A stretch of DNA of 37,418 nt from Chromatiales bacterium (GTDB lineage: Bacteria; Pseudomonadota; Gammaproteobacteria; SZUA-152). Location of the stretch: NCBI GenBank assembly GCA_026982475.1, contig JALSHB010000220.1, positions 1 through 37,418 of the forward strand. The letters run 5' to 3'. Made by a program: the position numbers and the translations under genes. Each line of letters begins with the position of its first letter. Positions within the stretch are counted from its first letter, which is position 1. Shown here in pieces: positions 1 through 7,238 of the stretch. The notes beneath the pieces are model-generated. The model had not been told where the DNA came from, did not search any database, and worked only from the letters and a program-made list of their open reading frames with translations.

Positions 1-177
1 ATCACCGAACTGGCGCAGTCGGACGACGAGCGCGCACAGCTGCGCCTGGCCCAGCAGGTGCGCACCCTGACCCTGCCGGGCGACATGGGGGAGCTATTCA
101 AGGTGATGGCGCTGGGGCGCGGTTACCCTGCGCCGCTGCGAGGCTTCATGCTGCAGGATCTGCGCGGCAAGCTTTGA
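1..177 (+). CDS. C-terminal end of a MidA-like SAM-dependent methyltransferase (partial)
   Basis: The frame is open from base 1 and ends in TGA at 175-177, leaving the last 58 residues of a protein that starts outside the window. The tail contains a 'PGDMGELFKVMALGRG' stretch followed by 'PLRGF', which I associate with the C-terminus of the COG1565/MidA (NDUFAF7-like) class I methyltransferases. The mitochondrial homologue methylates an arginine of a complex I subunit; the bacterial role is less certain. No SAM-binding motif lies in the visible part, so the call rests on the C-terminal signature only. A REP-like palindrome follows 25 bp after the stop. Confidence 0.6.
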   Translation: MTELAQSDDERAQLRLAQQVRTLTLPGDMGELFKVMALGRGYPAPLRGFMLQDLRGKL

Positions 178-202
178 TTGCGCCATGGCAAAAAGAGCCT
201 CC

Positions 203-265
203 TGTGGGAGTGGCTTCAGCCGCGATTAAAGGTGAGATTCATTCGCGGCTGAATCCGCTCCCACA
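203..265. repeat. REP-like inverted pair (REPIN-type palindrome)
   Basis: Two inverted arms, TGTGGGAGTGGCTTCAGCC and GGCTGAATCCGCTCCCACA, are separated by a short AT-richer spacer. Each arm contains its own small hairpin (GGCTTCAGCC type) and a GCGA/TCGC edge. This is the layout of gammaproteobacterial REP sequences of the GTRGGAGYG...CGCGA family arranged head to head. Related pairs lie at 27855-27921 and 32561-32630. It occupies the gap between the partial methyltransferase and the next gene. Confidence 0.75.
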
Positions 266-306
266 CTATTCATAACAATAAGAAAACTTGAGAAAGAGGA
301 AGCAAC

Positions 307-996
307 ATGAACGACAGACTGAAACAGACCCAGGACATGCTGGCCAAACACCACCGCGACGGCGCGGCCTTCGCGCAGATGATGAAGGACACCTTCGACG
401 GCCGCTTCAACGACGACTTCTGGGCCATGTGGGCGCGGGACATCGAGCCGGCGCTGTCCGACGAGCCGGTGATTCTCGACCTCGGCACCGGCCCCGGCAT
501 GCTGCTCAGGGCCCTGGCGGCGCGCTACCCGAGGCTGCGCGCCATCGGCGTGGAGTGCGCCGACTACATGCTGGCTGCCGCCGACGAGCTGCCCGCGGGC
601 TGCGAGATCATCACCGCCGACCTGCATGATCCCCACTTGCCGTTGGACGACGGCAGCGTCGACGCGGCGGTGGCCTCGGTGGTGCTGCACGAGATGCACC
701 AGCCGGTGCGCGCCCTGCAGGAGGTCGCCCGCTGCCTGAAGTCGGGCGGCCGCCTGTACGTGCTGGACTGGGTGCGCGCGCCGCTGAAGCAATACCTCGA
801 AGAGGCGGAACTGGACGTGTTTGCGCCCGGCACGCCACTGGATGCCCTGGAAGACCTGTTCATCCACTTCATCGAACACAACCGCTTTTCCGCCGACGAC
901 CTGGTGTTCCTGCTCGAAAATACCGGCTTCCGCGCGCTGCAGACCACCCTGCTGAAGGATGGCCGGCAGGCGCGCCTCATTGCCGAAAAGCGGTAG
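307..996 (+). CDS. Class I SAM-dependent methyltransferase
   Basis: A 229-residue Rossmann-fold methyltransferase. Motif I is visible as 'VILDLGTGPGMLL' near residues 55-67, followed by the ribose-binding acidic region 'AIGVECADYM' and an 'IITADLHD' motif near residues 98-106. 'SGGRLYVLDWVR' near residues 147-158 fits the strand-5 region of Methyltransf_11/25 proteins. The first 50 residues form a charged helical cap. The substrate cannot be told. The ATG at 307 has a purine-rich GAGAAAGAGGA box just upstream. It stands alone between two palindromic repeats, so it is probably its own transcription unit. Confidence 0.8.
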   Translation: MNDRLKQTQDMLAKHHRDGAAFAQMMKDTFDGRFNDDFWAMWARDIEPALSDEPVILDLGTGPGMLLRALAARYPRLRAIGVECADYMLAAADELPAGCEIITADLHDPHLPLDDGSVDAAVASVVLHEMHQPVRALQEVARCLKSGGRLYVLDWVRAPLKQYLEEAELDVFAPGTPLDALEDLFIHFIEHNRFSADDLVFLLENTGFRALQTTLLKDGRQARLIAEKR

Positions 997-999
997 CCG

Positions 1000-1145
1000 T
1001 TCACCACAAAGGCACGGAGACACAGAGGGAAAGGCCGAAAAGTTGTCCGCAAATGAACGCCAATGGGCGCAAATAAATCCCAAAAGATTTGCGCACATTG
1101 GCGTTCATTTGCGGATATAAAAACCCTTCTTGCCTCTGTGGTGAA
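1000..1145. repeat. Nested double palindrome (outer CACCACA arms, inner GCAAATGAACGCC arms)
   Basis: Outer arms TTCACCACAAAGG (1000-1012) and CCTCTGTGGTGAA (1133-1145) pair with one mismatch. They enclose a second inverted repeat, about 30 bp per arm, at 1045-1074 and 1087-1116, built on GTCCGCAAATGAACGCCAAT. It fills most of the 200-bp gap before uppP. The same outer arms recur at 5421-5628 around a different inner palindrome. Confidence 0.8.
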
Positions 1146-1200
1146 TAAAACCTGAATCCGTGGGTTCGGGGGAAACAAAGACGAAAGGACCGACGACTCC

Positions 1201-1998
1201 ATGGACCACCTTCACGCCATTGCCCTGGCCCTGCTGCAGGGCTTTACCGAGTTTCTGCCCATTTCCAGTTCGGCGCACCTGATCCTGCTGCCGCGCCTGC
1301 TCGGCTGGGAGGACCAGGGCCTGGCCTTCGATGTCGCCGTGCACGTCGGCACCCTCAGCGCGGTGGTGCTGTATTTCCGCCGCGAGCTGGTGCCCATGGC
1401 GCGCGACTGGGGACGCTCGCTGGTCACCCGCCAGCAGACCAGGGACAGCCGCCTGGCCTGGGCGGTGCTGTGGGGCACCATTCCGGTGGGTCTCGCCGGG
1501 CTGGCCTTCAAGGGCTATATCGAGGTCGAGTTGCGCTCGGAGCTGGTGATCGCCGCCGCCACCATCGGCTTCGGCCTGCTGCTGTGGTGGGCGGATGCCA
1601 GGGGCCGGGGCGAGCGCGATGAGTACCACCTCGGCTGGAAGGACATCCTGATCATCGGCATCGCCCAGGCCGTGGCGCTGATCCCCGGCACCTCGCGCTC
1701 CGGCGCCACCATGACCGCCGGGCTGATGCTGGGGCTGTCGCGCGAGGGCGCGGCGCGCTTTTCCTTTCTGCTGTCGATCCCGGTGATCGTGCTGGCCGGC
1801 GGCCTCAAGGGGCTGGACCTGATCGAGGAGGCGGTGCCGGTGGACTGGGGGGCGATGATCATCGGCGTGGTGACCTCGGCCATCACCGCCTATGTCTGCA
1901 TTCACTTCTTCCTCAAGCTGCTGGAGCGCATCGGCATGCTGCCCTTCGTCATCTATCGCCTGGTGCTGGGCGGGGTGCTGCTGGCGCTGTTCCTGTAG
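1201..1998 (+). CDS. uppP: Undecaprenyl-diphosphatase (bacitracin resistance protein BacA family)
   Basis: An integral inner-membrane enzyme of 265 residues that dephosphorylates undecaprenyl pyrophosphate to recycle the lipid carrier for peptidoglycan and other surface polymers. The N-terminal signature 'LLQGFTEFLPISSSAHL' (about residues 11-27) carries the conserved glutamate and serine-rich patch. The second signature 'PGTSRSGATMTAGLMLG' lies near residues 162-178 and contains the catalytic Ser/Arg cluster. Hydrophobic helices fill the rest, and the length is normal for the family. An AAAGGA box lies about 12 bases before the ATG. The gene converges with the YkgJ-like gene 21 bp downstream. 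Confidence 0.95.
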   Translation: MDHLHAIALALLQGFTEFLPISSSAHLILLPRLLGWEDQGLAFDVAVHVGTLSAVVLYFRRELVPMARDWGRSLVTRQQTRDSRLAWAVLWGTIPVGLAGLAFKGYIEVELRSELVIAAATIGFGLLLWWADARGRGERDEYHLGWKDILIIGIAQAVALIPGTSRSGATMTAGLMLGLSREGAARFSFLLSIPVIVLAGGLKGLDLIEEAVPVDWGAMIIGVVTSAITAYVCIHFFLKLLERIGMLPFVIYRLVLGGVLLALFL

Positions 1999-2019
1999 GC
2001 GCTTTCGCCACGGCCCGGC

Positions 2020-2430
2020 TCAGTCGCCGTCACGCCGCCCCATGCGCTTGTCCCAGGTCTTGAAGCGCCGACGGCAGTATTTCAGCAGGGCCTCGTAGCC
2101 ATCGAAGTAGAGTTCGAAGCCGTCCTCGGCGGGGGCGTCGTATTCGCAGTAGTCGTTGCTGTGCTCGCGGCACACCGTGGGCCGGGTTGCGTAGATGCCG
2201 CAGCGGCCGTCGGCCTGAAGGTGCAGGCAGGGCGCCTCCACCAGCAGGTACCAGCCGTCGTCGTCCTTGTAGATGCGCACGTCGCGGTGCGAGATCTGCC
2301 ACAGCAGGTGGTCGAAGTCGTGCATGCTGCGCGGCGTTTCCAGTTGTTCGGTGAAGTAGGTGCAGCATTTTGCGCCCTTGCAGAAGCTGCATTTGTTCTC
2401 GGCGGTGATGGTGATTTTCTTTCGGGGCAT
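2020..2430 (-). CDS. YkgJ-family cysteine cluster protein
   Basis: A 136-residue cytosolic protein of the YkgJ/CxxCxxCC family, a probable zinc or iron-sulfur binder of unknown function. An N-terminal cluster 'CSFCKGAKCC' (residues 14-23) is followed by single cysteines in 'APCLHL', 'GRCGIY', 'TVCREH' and 'DYCEY', the usual family pattern. The frame extends upstream to 2547, but I place the start at ATG 2428-2430 (MPRKK), because the upstream 39 residues look unlike the family and run into the promoter region of the divergent operon. The biochemical role is unknown. Confidence 0.8.
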   Translation of the reverse strand: MPRKKITITAENKCSFCKGAKCCTYFTEQLETPRSMHDFDHLLWQISHRDVRIYKDDDGWYLLVEAPCLHLQADGRCGIYATRPTVCREHSNDYCEYDAPAEDGFELYFDGYEALLKYCRRRFKTWDKRMGRRDGD

Positions 2431-2504
2431 GGCATTCTGGACGGGACGGTTGAAAGCCCCGAATCTTAGCAGTTTTGCGCCCACAGGCGACGGCCCGGGC
2501 CGTG

Positions 2505-2523
2505 GCGGGGTATAATTCCCCGC
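2505..2523 (+). promoter_or_regulatory. Perfect -10 box inside a palindrome, promoter of the fmdB-DUF502-aspS operon
   Basis: TATAAT at 2511-2516 matches the sigma-70 -10 consensus and sits in the 158-bp divergent gap. It lies between GCGGGG and CCCCGC, so the -10 hexamer is the loop of a 6-bp GC inverted repeat. No convincing -35 box is seen 16-18 bp upstream. The expected transcript would have a leader of about 65 nt before the ATG at 2589. Confidence 0.55.
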
Positions 2524-2588
2524 TTGATTTTTTTGTCTTGATCCCAATCTTTGGCAGTCGGGATTTACTGCTTATAGAGGATGTAGCA

Positions 2589-2867
2589 ATGCCGATTTAC
2601 GAATACGCCTGCAAGGCCTGCGGCCATCACCACGAGGCGCTGCAGAAGATGAGTGACGACGCCCTCACCGAATGCCCCGCGTGCGGCAAGCCCGAGCTGG
2701 AAAAGCTGATCTCCGCGGCCGGCTTCCGCCTCAAGGGCAGCGGCTGGTACGAGACCGATTTCAAGGGCGGCGGCAAGAAGGGCGCCGAGAAGGGTGGCGC
2801 CGCCGACAGCGCGCCGAAAAAGGCCGCCGCGGGCGGTTGCGGTTCCGGCGGCTGTGGCTGCCACTGA
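2589..2867 (+). CDS. FmdB-family zinc-ribbon protein
   Basis: A 92-residue putative regulatory protein of the FmdB/CxxC_CxxC_SSSS family. It starts MPIYEYACKACGH, with the paired cysteines of a zinc ribbon at 'CKAC' and 'CPAC' (about residues 8-11 and 35-38), then the conserved 'GFRLKGSGWYETDF'. The C-terminus is a low-complexity Lys/Gly/Ala tail ending in a cysteine-glycine cluster, 'GGCGSGGCGCH', which may add metal binding. AGAGG at 2576-2580 is well placed for ATG 2589, so I trim the longer open frame. It is the first gene of the set that leads to aspS, an arrangement common in gammaproteobacteria. Its function is not established. Confidence 0.85.
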   Translation: MPIYEYACKACGHHHEALQKMSDDALTECPACGKPELEKLISAAGFRLKGSGWYETDFKGGGKKGAEKGGAADSAPKKAAAGGCGSGGCGCH

Positions 2868-2904
2868 TGTGCGGCGCTGAGCCCCGCCCCGCGCGGCGCA
2901 TCGC

Positions 2905-3558
2905 ATGAAGCGCTATCTCATCGCCGGCCTGCTGGTGTGGGTGCCGCTGGGGGTGACCGTGATGGTCATCAAGCTGCTGGTGGGCATGATGGACCGCAGC
3001 CTGCTGCTGCTGCCCGAGCCCTACCGCCCGGACAACCTGCTGGGCTTTCACGTCCCCGGCCTCGGCGTGGTGCTGACCACCATCATCGTGCTGGTCACGG
3101 GCATGGTGGTGGCCAACCTGTTCGGCCGCAAGCTGGTCAAGCTGTGGGAGACACTGCTGGCGCAGATCCCGCTGGTGCGCACCATCTACACCGGCGTCAA
3201 GCAGATCCTGGAGACGGTGTTCGCCTCCGGCGACCAGAGCTTCCGCAAGGTGCTGCTGGTGGAGTACCCGCGCAAGGGCCTGTGGACCCTGGCCTTCCAG
3301 TCCAGCACCGCGGTCGGCGAGGCGCAGGTCAAGACCGGGCGGGAAGTGGTCAACGTGTTCATCCCCACCACCCCCAACCCCACCTCGGGCTTTTTCATCA
3401 TGGTGCCCAGCGACGACGTCATCGAGCTGGACATGAGTGTGGACGATGGCCTGAAGATGATCATTTCCGCCGGCGTGGTGGTGCCGGAATGGTCGCCGGA
3501 CACCTTGCCGGATGGCGGCAAGCCGGGCACCAGAAACGATGCGGAAAGCGCCGCCTGA
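2905..3558 (+). CDS. DUF502-family membrane protein
   Basis: A 217-residue protein with two N-terminal hydrophobic segments: '[20 protein letters not shown]' at about residues 3-22 and a second at about 50-75. A soluble domain follows with the family motif '[13 protein letters not shown]' near residues 87-99 and '[14 protein letters not shown]' near 150-163. This matches the DUF502 inner-membrane family of unknown function. The gene starts 37 bp after fmdB and ends 61 bp before aspS, so the three are probably co-transcribed. No strong Shine-Dalgarno sequence precedes the ATG. The acidic/serine C-terminal tail is not conserved in the family. Confidence 0.85.
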   Translation: MKRYLIAGLLVWVPLGVTVMVIKLLVGMMDRSLLLLPEPYRPDNLLGFHVPGLGVVLTTIIVLVTGMVVANLFGRKLVKLWETLLAQIPLVRTIYTGVKQILETVFASGDQSFRKVLLVEYPRKGLWTLAFQSSTAVGEAQVKTGREVVNVFIPTTPNPTSGFFIMVPSDDVIELDMSVDDGLKMIISAGVVVPEWSPDTLPDGGKPGTRNDAESAA

Positions 3559-3619
3559 GTTGCATCGGCGACGGCCAATCCGTACCATTCCCGTCTTTTT
3601 TCCCGAAGGACCAAGACCC

Positions 3620-5419
3620 ATGCGAAGCCACTACTGCGGGCATCTCAACGAATCCCACATCGACGAAGAGGTCACCCTCTGCGGCTGGGCGCATCGCCGC
3701 CGCGATCACGGCGGGGTGATCTTCATCGATCTGCGTGATCGCGAGGGTATCACCCAGGTGGTGTTCGACCCCGATGCCGAGGCGTCCTTCGCCCTCGCCG
3801 AGACCGTGCGCAGCGAGTTCGTGCTGCAGGTGAAGGGGCGCGTGCGGCGTCGCCCCGAGGGCACCGAGAACCCCGACATGGCCACCGGCCAGATCGAGAT
3901 CCTGGGCAAGGAACTGGTGATCTTCAATCGCGCCGAGACGCCGCCCTTCCAGCTCGATATCGCCGACGACGAGGTGGCCGAAGAACATCGCCTGCGCTAT
4001 CGCTACATCGACCTGCGCCGCCCGGCCATGCTGCAACGCCTGCGTCTGCGTTCGGAGATCACCCGCGCGCTGCGCGAATACCTCGACAATCGCGGCTTCC
4101 TCGACATGGAGACCCCCATGCTCACCAAGGCCACGCCGGAGGGCGCGCGTGACTACCTGGTGCCCAGCCGCACCCATCAGGGCCACTTCTTCGCCCTGCC
4201 GCAGTCGCCGCAGTTGTTCAAGCAGCTGCTGATGATGTCCGGCATGGACCGTTATTACCAGATCGTGCGCTGCTTCCGCGACGAAGACCTGCGCGCCGAC
4301 CGTCAGCCCGAATTCACCCAGCTCGACATCGAGGCCTCGTTCATGGACGAGGAGGAGCTGATGGGCCTGATGGAAGACATGATGCGCGAGTTGTTCGCCA
4401 AGACCCTGGAGGTGGCGCTGCCCAAGCCCTTCCCGCGCATGAGCCATGCCGAGGCCATGCGGCGCTATGGCTCCGACAAGCCCGACCTGCGCATCCCGCT
4501 GGAGCTGGTGGACGTGGACGACCTCATGGCCGGGGTGGAATTCAAGGTCTTCGCCGGCCCCGCCAACGACCCCGAGGGCCGCGTCGCCGCCCTGCGCCTG
4601 CCCAAGGGCTGCGAGCTGACGCGCAAGGAGATCGACGACTACACCAAGTACGTCGGCATCTACGGTGCCCGCGGCCTGGCCTACATCAAGGTCAACGAGA
4701 TCGCCAAGGGCCGCGACGGCCTGCAGTCGCCGATCCTCAAGTTCCTGCCCGACGAGGCCATCGACGGCATCCTCTCGCGCACCGGCGCCGAGGACGGCGA
4801 CCTGATCTTCTTCGGCGCCGACAAGGCCAGCGTGGTCAACGAGGCCCTCGGCGCCCTGCGCGTCAAGCTGGGCCACGACCGCGAGCTGGTGGAGCGCGGC
4901 TGGCGGCCGCTGTGGGTGGTGGACTTCCCGATGTTCGAACACGAGCCCAAGGCCGGCCGCTGGACCGCCCTGCATCACCCCTTCACCGCGCCGCGCGAGG
5001 AAGACCTCGACAAGCTGGAGAGCAACCCCGGCGAATGCCTGTCGCGTGCCTACGACATGGTGCTCAACGGCACCGAGGTGGGCGGCGGTTCGCAGCGTAT
5101 CTACCGCGAGGAGGTGCAGGAACAGGTGTTCCGCCTGCTCGGCATCAGTGACGAGGAGGCGCGCGACAAGTTCGGCTTCCTGCTCGACGCCCTCAAGTAC
5201 GGCTGCCCACCCCACGGCGGCATCGCCTTCGGCCTCGACCGCCTGGTGATGCTGATGACCGGCGCCGGCTCGATCCGCGAAGTGATGGCCTTCCCCAAGA
5301 CCCAGACCGCCGCCTGCCTGCTGACCCAGGCGCCGTCCACGGTCAACGCCGAACAGCTGCGCGAGCTGGGCATCCGCCTGCGCCAGCCGAAGGCGGAAGA
5401 GGGTGACAAGGGAGAATGA
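3620..5419 (+). CDS. aspS: Aspartyl-tRNA synthetase
   Basis: A 599-residue class II synthetase that charges tRNA-Asp, and possibly tRNA-Asn. An N-terminal OB-fold anticodon-binding domain contains '[20 protein letters not shown]' (residues 21-40). Class II motif 2 is visible as '[18 protein letters not shown]'. The bacterial GAD insertion occupies the middle (about residues 285-420), and motif 3 appears as '[15 protein letters not shown]' near residue 535. GAAGGA at 3604-3609 supports the ATG at 3620. His30 in the OB fold matches the residue linked to relaxed tRNA specificity in the Pseudomonas aeruginosa enzyme, so this may be a non-discriminating AspRS. It closes the fmdB-DUF502-aspS unit. 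Confidence 0.97.
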   Translation: MRSHYCGHLNESHIDEEVTLCGWAHRRRDHGGVIFIDLRDREGITQVVFDPDAEASFALAETVRSEFVLQVKGRVRRRPEGTENPDMATGQIEILGKELVIFNRAETPPFQLDIADDEVAEEHRLRYRYIDLRRPAMLQRLRLRSEITRALREYLDNRGFLDMETPMLTKATPEGARDYLVPSRTHQGHFFALPQSPQLFKQLLMMSGMDRYYQIVRCFRDEDLRADRQPEFTQLDIEASFMDEEELMGLMEDMMRELFAKTLEVALPKPFPRMSHAEAMRRYGSDKPDLRIPLELVDVDDLMAGVEFKVFAGPANDPEGRVAALRLPKGCELTRKEIDDYTKYVGIYGARGLAYIKVNEIAKGRDGLQSPILKFLPDEAIDGILSRTGAEDGDLIFFGADKASVVNEALGALRVKLGHDRELVERGWRPLWVVDFPMFEHEPKAGRWTALHHPFTAPREEDLDKLESNPGECLSRAYDMVLNGTEVGGGSQRIYREEVQEQVFRLLGISDEEARDKFGFLLDALKYGCPPHGGIAFGLDRLVMLMTGAGSIREVMAFPKTQTAACLLTQAPSTVNAEQLRELGIRLRQPKAEEGDKGE

Positions 5420-5420
5420 T

Positions 5421-5628
5421 TTTCACCACAGAGGCGCGGAGACACAGAGTTAACTTGCGGCTGCAGCCGCGAATAATGTGAGTTTAGCCTTCGCGGCTGA
5501 AGCCGCAAGTCTCTAAACAATCACCCTCGTGGGCATGGTCCGCCCCTACGGACAGACTTCCCGTTATACCGCTCCGCGGTGTCACGCAATTGATTCTTTC
5601 CCTGTGTCTCCGTGTCTCTGTGGTGAAA
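5421..5628. repeat. Nested double palindrome around a REP-like core
   Basis: Outer arms at 5421-5449 (TTTCACCACAGAGGCGCGG start) and 5602-5628 (ending TGTCTCTGTGGTGAAA) are inverted copies. Inside lies a tight hairpin pair, CTTGCGGCTGCAGCCGCGAA (5454-5473) and TTCGCGGCTGAAGCCGCAAG (5490-5509). The remaining inner sequence (5529-5590) is GC-rich and holds no gene I can support. The outer arms match those at 1000-1145 while the inner part differs. Confidence 0.8.
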
Positions 5629-5690
5629 CGGATCAGCCAGAATCCACACACCACCTGCCGGCACGGACATCCGGCAACTTTCCGGCTCGT

Positions 5691-5718
5691 TTGAGCTCTA
5701 AGTCGAAAGTGATACCAT
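5691..5718 (+). promoter_or_regulatory. Possible sigma-70 promoter of nadA
   Basis: TTGAGC (5691-5696) and TACCAT (5713-5718) are separated by 16 bp and lie 32 bp before the nadA start. Both boxes are imperfect. A GGGAG element at 5736-5740 could serve as ribosome binding site for the ATG at 5750. Confidence 0.35.
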
Positions 5719-5749
5719 CGCCTGACGTTGGTATCCGGGAGTTGTAACC

Positions 5750-6850
5750 ATGTCTGCCAATCCCCTCGAAATGCAAAGCTTCACCGGCCTCGGTGAAGAG
5801 GAAATCCAGCAGCGCATCGTCGCCGCCAAGCAGGCCCTCGGCGAGCGCCTGATCATCCTCGGCCATCACTATCAGCGCGAGGAGGTGTTCCGCCACGCCG
5901 ATGTCAGCGGCGATTCGCTGAAGTTGTCGCGCCGCGCCGCGGATTCCGATGCCGAGTACATCGTCTTCTGCGGCGTGCACTTCATGGCCGAGGTGGCGGA
6001 CATCGTCTCCCGCCCCGAGCAGATCGCCCTGCTGCCGGACCTCGCCGCCGGCTGCTCCATGGCCGACATGGCCAACCTGGCCAAGGTCGAGCGCGCCTGG
6101 CGCGAGCTGGCCGAGGTGCTGGACCCCGACGAGCACATCACTCCCGTCACCTATATCAATTCCGCCGCCGACCTGAAGGCCTTCTGCGGCCGTCACGGCG
6201 GCATCGTCTGCACCTCCACCAACGCCCGCCACGTGCTGGACTGGTCCTTCAAACAGCGCGAAAAGGTGCTGTTCTTCCCCGACCAGCACCTGGGCCGCAA
6301 CACCGCCTTCGGCATGGGCATCCCGCTGGAGGACATGGTGGTGTGGGATTACGACCAGCCCAGGGGCGGCCTGACGCGGGAGCAGATCAAGGCGGCGAAG
6401 ATGATCCTGTGGAAGGGCTTCTGCTCCGTGCACCAGATGTTCAAGCCCGAGTTCATCGACCAGTTCAAGGCCCGCCACCCGGAGACCAAGGTCATCTCCC
6501 ACCCGGAAAGTTCCTTCGAGGTGTGCCAGAAGTCCGACTACGTGGGCTCCACCGAGTACATCATCAACACCATCCGCGACAGCGAACCCGGCACCCGCTG
6601 GCTGGTGGGCACCGAACTGAACCTGGTCAACCGCCTGCACGAACAGTTCAAGCACGAAGGCAAGTTCGTGCACTTCATGTCCGGCACCGTGTGCATGTGC
6701 TCGACCATGTTCCGCATCGGCCCCGAGGCCCTGCTGTGGAGCCTGGAAAACCTCGTCGAGGGCAATGTCGTGAACCAGATCAAGGTGCCGGCGGCCGAGG
6801 CCGAGCAGGCCCTGCTGGCGCTCGATCGCATGCTGGAAGTTTCACCCTGA
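5750..6850 (+). CDS. nadA: Quinolinate synthase A
   Basis: A 366-residue [4Fe-4S] enzyme of de novo NAD synthesis that condenses iminoaspartate with dihydroxyacetone phosphate to quinolinate. Family landmarks in order: 'ILGHHYQREEV' (about residue 35), 'FCGVHFMAEVADI' (about 73), 'GCSMADMA' (about 103), 'TYINSAADLKAFCGRHGG' (about 134), 'CTSTNA', 'FFPDQHLGRNTA' (about 176), 'SHPESSFEVCQKSDYVGST' (about 248) and 'CMCSTMF' (about 314). These give the three cluster cysteines. The length and architecture are those of the longer NadA subtype. No nadB or nadC lies next to it. Confidence 0.96.
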   Translation: MSANPLEMQSFTGLGEEEIQQRIVAAKQALGERLIILGHHYQREEVFRHADVSGDSLKLSRRAADSDAEYIVFCGVHFMAEVADIVSRPEQIALLPDLAAGCSMADMANLAKVERAWRELAEVLDPDEHITPVTYINSAADLKAFCGRHGGIVCTSTNARHVLDWSFKQREKVLFFPDQHLGRNTAFGMGIPLEDMVVWDYDQPRGGLTREQIKAAKMILWKGFCSVHQMFKPEFIDQFKARHPETKVISHPESSFEVCQKSDYVGSTEYIINTIRDSEPGTRWLVGTELNLVNRLHEQFKHEGKFVHFMSGTVCMCSTMFRIGPEALLWSLENLVEGNVVNQIKVPAAEAEQALLALDRMLEVSP

Positions 6851-6893
6851 TTTTGTCTGCAAGGCAGTGCTTTGCTAGTCCCTCCTCAAACCG

Positions 6894-6910
6894 TGTCGAA
6901 AAATGTTACA
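6894..6910 (+). promoter_or_regulatory. Candidate upstream activator site for the PEP-CTERM gene
   Basis: TGTCGAAAAATGTTACA is an imperfect dyad (TGT...ACA) about 245 bp upstream of the sigma-54 promoter at 7155. That is a plausible distance for an enhancer-binding protein. A related half, TGTAATTTCTTTGGGTA, follows at 6945-6961. PEP-CTERM genes are often controlled by the PrsK/PrsR sensor and sigma-54 activator pair. Assigning this motif to PrsR is inference from position and dyad form. Confidence 0.35.
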
Positions 6911-7011
6911 CCATTCTCCATGACGGGCTCCATGGCGGGATCGTGTAATTTCTTTGGGTAACCCCGTCTTTTTGTTCTATTTTTTCTTAATCAATCAATG
7001 CCTTTCGGGAG

Positions 7012-7033
7012 GTTTGCTGCACGTTTGCTGCAC
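7012..7033. repeat. Perfect 11-bp tandem duplication
   Basis: GTTTGCTGCAC occurs twice with no spacer in the leader region between nadA and the sigma-54 promoter. The rest of the 388-bp gap between nadA and the PEP-CTERM gene is AT-rich and contains no supported gene. Confidence 0.7.
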
Positions 7034-7154
7034 TAAGTAAGGGTGTTTTGCGCGTCGGGAAAGTTTACAGAATTTGTTGTTAAGTGCTTTGGGTTTGGTT
7101 GTTGTGTTTGTGTAAGTTGTTTGAATACAAGCGGCTGCATTGATTTCATAGTGC

Positions 7155-7170
7155 TGGCACGATCTTTGCA
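7155..7170 (+). promoter_or_regulatory. Sigma-54 (RpoN) -24/-12 promoter
   Basis: TGGCACGATCTTTGCA matches the RpoN consensus TGGCAC-N5-TTGCA in full. The invariant GG (7156-7157) and GC (7168-7169) are 10 bp apart. Transcription would start near 7181, giving a leader of about 58 nt before the ATG at 7239. Such promoters need an enhancer-binding activator, and PEP-CTERM genes are known to use them. Confidence 0.8.
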
Positions 7171-7238
7171 TGCAATTCTGGTGTGGATAAATTCTATTCG
7201 CTGGAAAATAAGCGGTAAACATGCAAGGGAGAGGGCAG

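Noticed and set aside
3461-5215. Long minus-strand open frame (584 codons) opposite aspS
   Set aside because: It is Ala/Val/His/Gln/Gly-rich, has no family features and lies fully antisense to an obvious AspRS; high GC content produces such frames.
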